A stretch of DNA of 10,602 nt from an uncultured Bacteroidales bacterium (GTDB lineage: Bacteria; Bacteroidota; Bacteroidia; Bacteroidales; Paludibacteraceae). Positions within the stretch are counted from its first letter, which is position 1. The number at the start of each line of letters is the position of its first letter. Below the pieces are notes generated by a model. It ran no database searches. It was not told where the DNA came from and saw only the letters and a program-made list of their open reading frames with translations. Below are positions 1 through 5,744 of the stretch, piece by piece. The position numbers and the translations under genes were made by a program. Location: contig CAMFEN010000020.1 in the NCBI GenBank assembly GCA_945949375.1, positions 1 through 10,602 of the forward strand. Reading direction: 5' to 3'.

Positions 1-136
1 AAGGATAAAGGATGAAGGACTTATTACCTTCGTATTTGAGTTTTCAGAGTCTGTACTATTTAGTCTTTTATCCTTTATCTTTTAGCGAACAAAGTGAGCG
101 GTCTTTTATCTTTTAGCGTAGCGGTTTTTTATCTTG
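1..136. repeat. AT-rich inverted and tandem repeat (hairpin element E1)
   Basis: Positions 1-20 are built from the heptamer AAGGATA/AAGGATG and are matched by an inverted copy at 63-82 (17 of 20 positions complementary), leaving a 42-nt loop. The right arm then recurs as direct copies: TTTATCTTTTAGCG at 74-87 and again at 105-118, with a decayed third copy (TTTATCTTG) at 128-136 that runs over the queF stop codon (129-131). The element lies just downstream of queF and could act as its 3' hairpin, although there is no clean U-tract terminator. The left part may be cut by the window edge. The pairing is seen directly; the function is unknown. Confidence 0.6.
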
Positions 137-605
137 TGGTGTAGTGGTCAAACATTGCCAACAAACGTTGTTGTTTTAGGTGTTCGTGTTCGGGGTCGGC
201 ATAGTTGGCGAAGGGGTAGATGCTTATGCCGCCGCGGGGGGTGAAGATGCCCGTTACCTCGAGGTACTTCGGGTCCATCAGTTTGACCAAGTCTTTCATG
301 ATGATGTTGACACAATCTTCGTGGAAATCGCCGTGATTGCGGAAAGAGAAGAGGTAGAGTTTGAGCGACTTGGACTCCACCATCTTCTCCCGCGGGATGT
401 AGGAGATGTAGATGGTGGCGAAGTCGGGTTGCCCTGTCTTGGGGCAGAGCGAGGTGAACTCGGGACAATGGAAAGTAACCAAATACTCGTTGTCCGGATG
501 TTTGTTTACAAAAGTTTCGAGGACTTCGGGAGCGTAGTCGGTGGGATACGCGGTGTGGCTGTTCCCCAATAGGGATACGCCACTCAATTCAGAATCAGTA
601 CGCAT
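129..605 (-). CDS. queF: NADPH-dependent 7-cyano-7-deazaguanine reductase (preQ0 reductase) QueF, type I
   Basis: This cytosolic enzyme reduces the nitrile of preQ0 to the aminomethyl group of preQ1 with two NADPH. It is the step before insertion of the base at position 34 of tRNAs with GUN anticodons (queuosine pathway). The 158-aa length fits the short type I, unimodular QueF (Bacillus subtilis type) rather than the roughly 280-aa type II. The thioimide-forming cysteine is C54 in FTSLCPKTGQPDF, with its partner D61. The QueF/NADPH motif ESKSLKLY lies at 77-84, and the substrate-binding H95-E96 at HGDFHED. The ATG at 605 leaves a leader of about 47 nt downstream of a good Bacteroidota promoter. 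No other queuosine gene is in the window. The neighbouring tRNA-Lys is not a queuosine substrate, so the proximity carries no functional meaning. The stop codon sits inside repeat E1. The identification is very secure. Confidence 0.97.
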   Translation of the reverse strand: MRTDSELSGVSLLGNSHTAYPTDYAPEVLETFVNKHPDNEYLVTFHCPEFTSLCPKTGQPDFATIYISYIPREKMVESKSLKLYLFSFRNHGDFHEDCVNIIMKDLVKLMDPKYLEVTGIFTPRGGISIYPFANYADPEHEHLKQQRLLAMFDHYTTR

Positions 606-645
606 TGTTTTCAGTGTTAAGAGCGGGGGAAAAACAATAGCCCCG
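603..645 (-). promoter_or_regulatory. candidate H-type pseudoknot in the queF leader, covering the start codon
   Basis: Read on the minus strand, CGGGG (645-641) pairs with CCCCG within 629-624 to form a 5-bp stem. The loop carries ATTGTTTT (638-631). This is perfectly complementary to AAAACAAT (611-604), whose last two bases are the A and T of the queF ATG. Order B'-A'-B-A makes an H-type pseudoknot with a 5-bp stem 1, 8-bp stem 2, a 2-nt loop 1 and a 12-nt loop 3, which is sterically reasonable. The predicted transcript begins only a few bases upstream of the hairpin, so nearly the whole leader takes part. The complementarity is seen directly. A role in translational control of queF, by preQ1 or otherwise, is inference; the known preQ1-I consensus is not present. 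Confidence 0.4.
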
Positions 646-658
646 TTGAATTACGCGG

Positions 659-689
659 CAAAGGTACTGCTTTTTATTGATATGTACAA
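659..689 (-). promoter_or_regulatory. queF promoter (Bacteroidota -33/-7 type)
   Basis: On the minus strand, TTG (689-687), exactly 20 bp, then TACCTTTG (666-659), which fits the TAnnTTTG element read by the Bacteroidota primary sigma factor. Transcription is expected to start near 652, giving a queF leader of about 47 nt. The region matches the tRNA-Lys promoter at 35 of 42 positions. Confidence 0.75.
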
Positions 690-699
690 GTTTTTTGTC

Positions 700-738
700 A
701 AAAAAAAACGGCAACGACTATTCGTTCGTTACCGTTTT
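700..738 (-). terminator. intrinsic terminator of tRNA-Lys
   Basis: On the minus strand, a 13-bp stem (738-726 with 717-705, one G-T wobble) closes an 8-nt loop and runs into a run of T (complement of A700-708). It starts 4 nt past the tRNA 3' end and lies just upstream of the queF promoter, so it insulates queF from the tRNA transcript. Confidence 0.85.
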
Positions 739-742
739 CTTG

Positions 743-815
743 TGTCCCCCGAGAGGCTCGAACTCTCGACCCACTGATTAAGAGTCAGTTGCTCTACCAA
801 CTGAGCTAGGGAGAC
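743..815 (-). tRNA. trnK: tRNA-Lys (anticodon CTT)
   Basis: The 73-nt cloverleaf runs from 815 to 743 on the minus strand. The 7-bp acceptor stem GTCTCCC/GGGGGAC has one T-G wobble, and the discriminator is A at 743. D arm GCTC/GAGC, anticodon stem ACTGA/TCAGT around loop CTCTTAA (anticodon CTT, 782-780) and T arm GAGAG/CTCTC with loop TTCGAGC are all well formed. CCA is not encoded (the genome reads CAA), so it must be added by nucleotidyltransferase. The gene has its own promoter near 937-967 and a terminator at 700-738. The predicted 5' leader is about 115 nt long and contains hairpin repeat E2. Confidence 0.97.
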
Positions 816-828
816 AGGCTTTTTTAAA

Positions 829-900
829 TTAAGAATTATGAATTAAGAGGGCGTTGCGGCTTTGTATCTCCGTTTTGCAGCCTCATTTTTCATTCATCTA
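829..900. repeat. degenerate hairpin element E2 (AATTATG-type)
   Basis: The left arm, ending at 850 (words AATTAAG, AATTATG, AATTAAG, then AGG), faces a right arm starting CCTCATTTTTCATTC at 881. They are complementary at about 13 of 20 positions and enclose a 30-nt loop. The words, the GAG/CTC-like tips and the loop size match the much better preserved elements at 7309-7388 and 9363-9441, so I read this as a decayed copy of the same family. It lies in the predicted 5' leader of tRNA-Lys. It would be weak evidence on its own. Confidence 0.4.
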
Positions 901-936
901 CTTCAACGGGAGTACCCCGTTTTTCAAAAGCGAGTG

Positions 937-967
937 CAAAGGTACTGCTTTTTTTTGATATGACCAA
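937..967 (-). promoter_or_regulatory. tRNA-Lys promoter (Bacteroidota -33/-7 type)
   Basis: On the minus strand, TTG (967-965; TTTGG context), 20 bp, then TACCTTTG (944-937). Start of transcription is expected near 930, well upstream of the tRNA 5' end at 815. The surrounding 42 bp (936-977) match the queF promoter region at 35 positions. It is divergent from the fumarase promoter about 50 bp away. Confidence 0.7.
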
Positions 968-1015
968 ATTTTCGGGCAAAAAAAATATGAGAAAGTGCAT
1001 TTTTTGTTGATTCTC

Positions 1016-1046
1016 TTGCGTATGTCCGTTTTTTTTTGTATCTTTG
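1016..1046 (+). promoter_or_regulatory. fumarase promoter (Bacteroidota -33/-7 type)
   Basis: TTG at 1016-1018, a 20-bp spacer, then TATCTTTG at 1039-1046, a perfect TAnnTTTG. Transcription should start near 1053, giving a leader of about 270 nt before the fumarase ATG at 1327. No better promoter is visible closer to the gene. Confidence 0.75.
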
Positions 1047-1052
1047 CAAGCC

Positions 1053-1326
1053 ATTTGTGATTCGTTTTATACGCGCGATATATATATAATAGGTATGAAT
1101 GATGATTGTATAATCAAGCGTGGCGGGAGGCGTGGTGCGGTTATGCGAATTTTGGACAATCGTTGGAAACGGGGCGAGACCCTTATTAGACCCTTACTTA
1201 ACCCTTATGTTTTTTCGAGTAGATTGGGGGTGTTGATGGGGTGAGGTTATGCGAAAAATGGACAATTTTGCGGGGGCTATGCAAGGCGATGGTGAGGAAA
1301 TGGACTAATAATAAACATGTATAGAT
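1053..1326 (+). other. long fumarase leader with direct repeats and two small ORFs
   Basis: This transcribed region contains no recognisable gene or known riboswitch. It has a 22-bp direct repeat (1139-1160 and 1245-1266, 19 of 22 identical; starts GGTTATGCGAA, ends TGGACAAT). Each copy contains an ATG that opens a small ORF: 1143-1244 (33 aa, beginning MRILDN; also reachable from ATG 1095 as 49 aa) and 1249-1308 (19 aa, beginning MRKMDN), the second ending 18 nt before the fumarase start. Three ACCCTTA words start at 1179, 1190 and 1201, exactly 11 bp apart. The features are seen directly; leader-peptide or operator roles are speculative. Confidence 0.4.
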
Positions 1327-2964
1327 ATGGACTTTAAGTATGCACCTATGTTTCAGGTGGGTAAAGATGAGACGGAGTATTATCTGCTGACGAAAGACTA
1401 TGTGTCGGTTGGCGAGTTTGAGGGGCATCCGATGCTGAAAGTGGAAGCAGAGGGTTTGACGCTGATGGCGCAACAGGCGTTCCATGACGTGAGTTTCATG
1501 CTTCGCCGTTCGCACAACGAGCAGGTGGCGAAGATACTGCGCGACCCTGAGGCAAGTGCTAACGATAAGTATGTGGCGCTGACCTTCCTGCGCAACGCGG
1601 AGGTGGCTTGCAAAGGGCAGTTGCCGCTGTGTCAGGACACGGGTACTGCTATCGTGCACGGCGAGAAAGGTCAGCAGGTGTGGACGGGGTACTGCGATGA
1701 AGAGGCGCTGAGCAAAGGTGTCTTCAACACCTACACCACGGATAACCTGCGCTATTCGCAGAACGCGCCGCTGTCGATGTACGAGGAGGTGAACACGAGA
1801 TGCAACCTGCCCGCGCAGAGACACATTGAGGCGACGGAAGGCATGGAGTACCGCTTCCTGTGCGTTACGAAAGGCGGCGGCAGCGCGAACAAGACCTATC
1901 TGTATCAGGAGACGAAGGCGCGTATTCAGAACCCCGGGACGCTGATTCCATTCCTCGTGGAGAAGATGAAGAGCCTCGGGACGGCGGCTTGCCCTCCGTA
2001 TCATATCGCGATTGTGATAGGCGGTACGAGCGCGGAGAAGAACCTGCTGACGGTGAAGTTGGCTTCGACGCATTACTATGATAATCTGCCGACTACGGGT
2101 GATGAGACGGGTCGTGCCTTCCGCGATGTGGAGTTGGAGAAGCAACTGCTGCAAGAGGCATATAAGATAGGATTAGGCGCACAGTTCGGCGGGAAATACA
2201 TGGCACATGATGTGCGCGTGGTACGCCTGCCTCGCCACGGGGCAAGTTGCCCGATAGGCTTGGGCGTTAGCTGCTCGGCAGACCGCAACATCAAGTGCAA
2301 AATCAACAAAGACGGTATTTGGATAGAGAAGATGGACAGCAATCCCGCGGCACTTATTCCCGAAGAGTTGCGCAACGCGGGCGAGGGCGATGCTGTACGC
2401 ATTGACCTGAATCAGCCGATGGCGGAGGTCTGCAAGATACTGACGAAATACCCGATAGGTACGCGCCTGTCGCTGAATGGTACGATTATTGTAGGACGAG
2501 ACATCGCGCACGCGAAGATAAAAGCGCGTTTGGACGCCGGCGAGGCTATGCCGGAGTATCTGAAGAACCATCCAATCTACTACGCGGGTCCTGCGAAGAC
2601 TCCTGCGGGTATGGCATGCGGCTCGATGGGTACGACCACGGCAGGGCGCATGGACCCGTATGTGGATGAGTTTCAAGACCACGGGGGCTCGCTCATCATG
2701 CTGGCGAAGGGTAATCGCTCGATAGATGTTACCAACGCCTGCCAAAAACACGGCGGGTTCTACCTCGGGTCGATAGGCGGTCCGGCTGCTATCCTTGCGC
2801 AGGAGAACATTAAGTCCATCGAGTGCGTGGAGTACCCCGAGTTGGGTATGGAGGCAATATGGAAGATTGAGGTGGAGAACTTCCCCGCATTCATCCTTGT
2901 GGACGACAAAGGGAACGACTTCTTCAAGCAACTGAAGCCCTGCGCAGGGTGCACGATATTGTAG
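1327..2964 (+). CDS. fumA: fumarate hydratase, class I ([4Fe-4S], FumA/FumB type)
   Basis: The enzyme catalyses reversible hydration of fumarate to L-malate in the cytosol. In Bacteroidales it usually works in the reductive branch from oxaloacetate to fumarate/succinate. The 545-aa chain is the one-piece class I form, with the N-terminal cluster-binding domain and the C-terminal swivel domain fused. Predicted [4Fe-4S] ligands are C102 (LPLCQDTGT), C222 (AACPPYHIAIVIGG) and C316 (GLGVSCSADRN). Their spacing matches E. coli FumA (105, 224, 318), so one iron is left open for substrate. The C-terminal half (from about residue 360) carries the conserved stretch around GSMGTTTAGRMDPYVDEF. The chain ends in CAGCTIL; the role of this CxxC is unknown. 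The ATG at 1327 fits the family N terminus, and an ATG at 1317 is out of frame. The cluster is oxygen-labile in this class. The gene is apparently monocistronic, with the long leader described above. Confidence 0.95.
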   Translation: MDFKYAPMFQVGKDETEYYLLTKDYVSVGEFEGHPMLKVEAEGLTLMAQQAFHDVSFMLRRSHNEQVAKILRDPEASANDKYVALTFLRNAEVACKGQLPLCQDTGTAIVHGEKGQQVWTGYCDEEALSKGVFNTYTTDNLRYSQNAPLSMYEEVNTRCNLPAQRHIEATEGMEYRFLCVTKGGGSANKTYLYQETKARIQNPGTLIPFLVEKMKSLGTAACPPYHIAIVIGGTSAEKNLLTVKLASTHYYDNLPTTGDETGRAFRDVELEKQLLQEAYKIGLGAQFGGKYMAHDVRVVRLPRHGASCPIGLGVSCSADRNIKCKINKDGIWIEKMDSNPAALIPEELRNAGEGDAVRIDLNQPMAEVCKILTKYPIGTRLSLNGTIIVGRDIAHAKIKARLDAGEAMPEYLKNHPIYYAGPAKTPAGMACGSMGTTTAGRMDPYVDEFQDHGGSLIMLAKGNRSIDVTNACQKHGGFYLGSIGGPAAILAQENIKSIECVEYPELGMEAIWKIEVENFPAFILVDDKGNDFFKQLKPCAGCTIL

Positions 2965-3038
2965 AGCGCGTAGGTTTCTTAGATACAAAAACGAACAATA
3001 ATCTTGACGAAAACAACCAAGAACTTTTTTGATTTTAA

Positions 3039-3066
3039 CAAATATGTTCAAATATGGCTCAAATAT
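3039..3066. repeat. three CAAATAT words at helical spacing
   Basis: CAAATATG at 3039 and 3049 and CAAATAT at 3060 are spaced 10 and 11 bp, about one DNA turn each, in the AT-rich gap between fumarase and the DUF4405-type gene. This is the pattern of an iterated regulator-binding site, but no regulator or clear TAnnTTTG promoter is identified in the gap 2965-3157. Confidence 0.3.
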
Positions 3067-3104
3067 TTTTTACTATTTGATCATACACGAATGGACTATT
3101 CCCA

Positions 3105-3131
3105 AAAACTCAATTCGTTCTTGAGAGTTTT
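3105..3131 (+). terminator. weak hairpin, possible fumarase terminator
   Basis: AAAACTCAA (3105-3113) pairs with TTGAG plus TTTT (3121-3131, two bases bulged) around a 7-nt loop. The following T run is only four bases, and the hairpin sits 140 nt past the fumarase stop and 27 nt before the next start. It may equally be a leader structure of the next gene. Confidence 0.25.
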
Positions 3132-3157
3132 CATCTATATCGAACTCGCACTAAATT

Positions 3158-3613
3158 ATGAAGAAGATATTTGTTATTGATTGGATACTGATTCCGGTGT
3201 TTGTGTTATCTGCCTTTTCGGGCATTCAGTTGCATGTGGCGGGTCATGGTACATCACACGAGGTGTGGCACCATTGGGCAGTGTTTCATATCATAGCAAG
3301 TATCCTCTTTTTAATAGCAGTCATCCTGCATGTGCAGACGCATTGGGGATGGTACAAGAGCCTTGTCAGAAGTGGTCTGGGCAAGAAAAGCAAAGCGGCA
3401 GTGGCGGTAACATTGTTCTTCGTGGTGCTGGCTGCCACAGGGTTGGTCTTGTTCGTCGTGGAGGGGGCTAACTCGGGAATAGGCCTGTGGCACTACCGTA
3501 TAGGGTTGGTGGCGAGTCTGCTGTTTTTGGAGCATATCATCCGCCGACTGCCCATGCTTCGCAAGACGCTTTCGCACAAGATGTCGGTACGCCGATTAAA
3601 AGCAACAGACTAA
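3158..3613 (+). CDS. four-helix membrane protein, DUF4405 type (flavinylation-associated cytochrome family)
   Basis: This 151-aa integral membrane protein has four predicted helices (about 5-26, 38-60, 78-100 and 110-130) and many histidines at helix ends: H26, H44, H58, H62, H112 and H126. This is the layout of small b-type cytochromes. N-terminal DWILIPVFVLSAFSGIQLH and HFIL-like HIIASILFLIAVILHVQTHWGWYKSLV fit the DUF4405 family. Pfam describes that family as a flavinylation-associated cytochrome thought to carry electrons across the membrane to flavinylated extracytosolic redox proteins. No ApbE or FMN-binding partner is in the window, so that link is not supported here. Only 11 bp separate its stop from the M23-like gene, so it probably leads the operon 3158-7301. 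Family assignment is from remembered motifs; heme binding is inferred. A DUF4405 profile search would settle it. Confidence 0.65.
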   Translation: MKKIFVIDWILIPVFVLSAFSGIQLHVAGHGTSHEVWHHWAVFHIIASILFLIAVILHVQTHWGWYKSLVRSGLGKKSKAAVAVTLFFVVLAATGLVLFVVEGANSGIGLWHYRIGLVASLLFLEHIIRRLPMLRKTLSHKMSVRRLKATD

Positions 3614-3624
3614 GAATCAATAAG

Positions 3625-4458
3625 ATGGAAGAGAAGAAAGACGGATTTTGGCGGCGGGTGATGCATAAATACCGCTTGGCTATGGTTGATGAGTCGAACC
3701 TGAATGAGTTGTGGCATATCCACCTCAACGGGTTTGGGGCATTCAGTATCTTCTTTCTTCTTTTCTTGCTGACGATAGCGTTGCTGTCGGTGCTGATTAT
3801 CTACACGCCTATCCGAAATATCCTGCCGGGCTACAGCGAGAGCATCCGTCGGCAACTGATTGTGGAGTCGGCGCGAGTGGATTCTCTATCAGCTGATCTT
3901 GCCTTACAACGGCAGTACCTATCTGTTATTCAGCAGGTTACCGCCGGCACAGTGCAGAGCGACACGGTGCAGAGTCTGGATTCTCTGCAGATAGTGATGC
4001 GCGAGCAGTTGCTGGAGGCGAAGAACGAGGCGACGGCGGAGTTCGTGGCGCAGTATGAGGCGAAGGAGAAAGACAACCTGCAACTGTTCGACGCGCAGAC
4101 GAGCCAACCCACGGTGAGTTTCTTCCGCCCGATACACGGCGTGGTGGAGCGGCATGTAATGCCCGAATCGCACCGCTATGGTGTATTGGTGCGGGCGGTG
4201 GAGAACGAGAACATCACCGCAGTGATGGCAGGGACAGTGGTGTATGTGTCGCACGAGTTGGACGAGACCTTTACTATCATGTTGCAGCACGAGAACTACG
4301 TGAGCGTGTATCGGCACGTGGGTACCGTGCTGAAGACCGTAGGCGTGCGGGTGCAGGCAGGCGAGAGCATTGCGCTCCTCGGGAAACAGCCGCTATTAGA
4401 GTTTGAACTATGGAAGAACGGGCATTGGGTGAACCCGGAGGAAGTAATAGTATTTTAG
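3625..4458 (+). CDS. membrane-anchored degenerate LytM/M23 domain protein
   Basis: I chose the ATG at 3625, 11 bp after the upstream stop, giving 277 aa; an in-frame ATG at 3487 lies inside the upstream gene. A cytosolic N terminus is followed by one membrane helix (about 38-62), a helical, probably coiled-coil linker (about 70-155) and a C-terminal LytM/M23 fold (about 166-272). The fold shows FFRPIHGVV, the Gly-rich turn MAGTVVYVSHE, VSVYRHVGT, VRVQAGESIALLG and a terminal WVNPEEVI. Zinc ligands are mostly lost: the HxxxD motif reads HRYGV (H183 kept, V187 at the Asp site) and the final HxH reads L257-L-E259. H231 remains. It is therefore probably not a peptidase but a scaffold or activator in the manner of EnvC/NlpD. 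Placement just before dxr and rseP suggests an envelope role. The fold is well supported; the partner is unknown. Confidence 0.82.
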   Translation: MEEKKDGFWRRVMHKYRLAMVDESNLNELWHIHLNGFGAFSIFFLLFLLTIALLSVLIIYTPIRNILPGYSESIRRQLIVESARVDSLSADLALQRQYLSVIQQVTAGTVQSDTVQSLDSLQIVMREQLLEAKNEATAEFVAQYEAKEKDNLQLFDAQTSQPTVSFFRPIHGVVERHVMPESHRYGVLVRAVENENITAVMAGTVVYVSHELDETFTIMLQHENYVSVYRHVGTVLKTVGVRVQAGESIALLGKQPLLEFELWKNGHWVNPEEVIVF

Positions 4459-4470
4459 GACCCACCCCTA

Positions 4471-4490
4471 CCCTCCCTACAAAGGGAGGG
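4471..4490. repeat. short GC-rich hairpin between the M23-like gene and dxr
   Basis: A perfect 7-bp inverted repeat, CCCTCCC (4471-4477) and GGGAGGG (4484-4490), encloses a 6-nt loop, TACAAA. It lies in the 53-bp gap inside the operon. There is no T tract, so it is not a terminator; it could be a REP-like unit or an mRNA processing or stability element. Confidence 0.5.
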
Positions 4491-4511
4491 AGGACGATAT
4501 ATAAGAATGAG

Positions 4512-5675
4512 ATGGCGAAACAGGTTGCTATATTAGGTTCGACGGGTAGTATCGGTACGCAGACGCTGGATGTGGTGCGTGCGAATAGAGAGCGCTTTGA
4601 GGTGTATGCGCTCTGTGCCCATCGTAGCGTGGATATGCTGGTGGCGCAGGCGCGGGAGTTCCATCCGGAAGTCGTGTGCATAGGCGACGAGAGCAAGTAC
4701 GAAACGCTGAAAGAGGCACTGCAAGACATGCCCATCAAGGTGTGGGCAGGCGCAGACGCCATCGCGCAGGTAGTTACCATGCCAAGTATCGACATCGTGG
4801 TCGCCTCGATGGTGGGATATGCCGGTCTGCGCCCAACGATAGAGGCGATAAAAGCCGGTAAGACCATTGCGTTGGCGAATAAAGAGACGCTGGTAGTAGC
4901 AGGCGAAATCATCTGCCGTTTGGCGCAGGAGCACCGCGTACCCATCTTGCCGGTAGACAGCGAGCACTCTGCGATTTTCCAATCGTTAGCGGGCGAGAGC
5001 CGCAGCGAGATAGAGAAGATTCTGCTGACGGCGAGCGGCGGACCGTTCCGCCGATTCACCCTTGAGCAGATGGCGCATGTAACGGCTACCGATGCGCTAA
5101 AGCATCCCAACTGGGACATGGGCGCGAAGATAACGATAGACTCGGCAAGCATGATGAACAAAGGCTTTGAGGTGATAGAGGCGAAGTGGCTGTTCGGCGT
5201 ACCTGCGGAGAAGATACAGGTGCTGGTACACCCGCAGTCTATCGTCCATTCGGCGGTGCAGTTCTCGGACGGCGCGGTGAAAGCGCAGTTAGGCGCGCCC
5301 GACATGCGGCTTCCGATACAGTATGCCCTCACCTACCCCGAGCGCTTGCGCAGCGATTTTCCCCGCATGGATTTGTTTGCTGTGCGCGACCTGACCTTCG
5401 AAGAGCCTGACTTACAGCGATTCCCGAACCTCGGTCTGGCATACGAGGCGATGAAGCGCGGTGGGAATGTGCCTTGCGTGCTGAACGCTGCCAACGAGGT
5501 GGCGAACCTCGCTTTCCGCGAGGGACGCTGCGGGTTCTTGCAGATGTCGGAGGTGATTGCCGCCACGATGGATAAAGCACCGTTCATCGCGCAGCCGACA
5601 TACGAAGACTATGTGGCTACCGACCAAGAAGCCCGCAACATGGCGGAGCAGATGATACATAATTTGACAATTTGA
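4512..5675 (+). CDS. dxr: 1-deoxy-D-xylulose-5-phosphate reductoisomerase (Dxr/IspC)
   Basis: This cytosolic NADPH- and divalent-metal-dependent enzyme rearranges and reduces DXP to 2-C-methyl-D-erythritol 4-phosphate, the first committed step of the MEP isoprenoid pathway. It feeds undecaprenyl phosphate and quinones, and is the target of fosmidomycin. The chosen ATG at 4512 starts MAKQVAILGSTGSIG, with the Rossmann NADPH motif at 8-15 directly after it; the in-frame ATG at 4410 lies inside the upstream gene. The 387-aa length fits the family (about 400). Metal ligands are D149 and E151 (PVDSEHSAIFQ) and E220 (MMNKGFEVIEAKWLF), with N216 and K217 for substrate. LANKETLVVAG (121-131), LTASGGPFR (172-180), HPNWDMGAKITIDSASMMNKG and the C-terminal four-helix region are all present. 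The last codons overlap the left arm of repeat E3. Its place between an M23-like gene and rseP is, from memory, common in Bacteroidales. Confidence 0.97.
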   Translation: MAKQVAILGSTGSIGTQTLDVVRANRERFEVYALCAHRSVDMLVAQAREFHPEVVCIGDESKYETLKEALQDMPIKVWAGADAIAQVVTMPSIDIVVASMVGYAGLRPTIEAIKAGKTIALANKETLVVAGEIICRLAQEHRVPILPVDSEHSAIFQSLAGESRSEIEKILLTASGGPFRRFTLEQMAHVTATDALKHPNWDMGAKITIDSASMMNKGFEVIEAKWLFGVPAEKIQVLVHPQSIVHSAVQFSDGAVKAQLGAPDMRLPIQYALTYPERLRSDFPRMDLFAVRDLTFEEPDLQRFPNLGLAYEAMKRGGNVPCVLNAANEVANLAFREGRCGFLQMSEVIAATMDKAPFIAQPTYEDYVATDQEARNMAEQMIHNLTI

Positions 5676-5740
5676 GGATTGACCACTTACCTTGCGGTGT
5701 AAACAATTTTCAAATTTTCAAATTTCCAAATTTTCAAATT
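5661..5740. repeat. hairpin element E3 (CAAATTTT-type) overlapping the dxr stop
   Basis: Left arm 5661-5681 (AATTTGA words) is complementary to 5704-5724 at 18 of 21 positions, leaving a 22-nt loop. CAAATTTT words continue to the right through 5740, giving about five tandem copies at 7-9 bp spacing that end 4 bp before the rseP ATG. The dxr stop codon (5673-5675) lies in the left arm. The architecture matches E1, E4 and E5 with a different repeated word. It is likely to fold in the dxr-rseP mRNA and could tune rseP translation or 3' processing; no function is proven. Confidence 0.6.
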
Positions 5741-5744
5741 GAAT

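Noticed and set aside
603..660. Canonical preQ1 class I riboswitch before queF
   Set aside because: The conserved C-rich loop and A-rich tail consensus are absent; only the pseudoknot layout is shared, so it is reported as a candidate and not as a known riboswitch.
541..777. 78-aa plus-strand frame across the queF start and tRNA
   Set aside because: It runs through the queF promoter and antisense through the tRNA-Lys gene and has no family resemblance.
1198..2154. 318-aa minus-strand open frame opposite fumarase (and 2173-3051)
   Set aside because: It is antisense to a fully recognisable class I fumarase, has no family features and has skewed His/Arg/Leu composition typical of a shadow frame.
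3071..3079. TACTATTTG as a -7 promoter element for the DUF4405-type gene
   Set aside because: It has one base too many between TA and TTTG and no TTG at the right distance upstream.
3487..3624. 46-residue N-terminal extension of the M23-like protein
   Set aside because: It lies wholly inside the upstream DUF4405-type gene in another frame; the ATG at 3625 begins a normal cytosolic segment and membrane helix.
4410..4511. 34-residue N-terminal extension of Dxr
   Set aside because: It overlaps the end of the M23-like gene and the GC-rich hairpin; Dxr proteins begin just before GSTGSIG, as with the ATG at 4512.
4277..5332. 351-aa minus-strand open frame opposite dxr
   Set aside because: Dxr on the plus strand has all catalytic motifs; the antisense frame is rich in Ser, Ala and Cys without any recognisable domain.
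5704..5740. CRISPR-like or microsatellite repeat
   Set aside because: The units are 7-9 bp with no unique spacers and belong to an inverted-repeat element, so it is not a CRISPR array.
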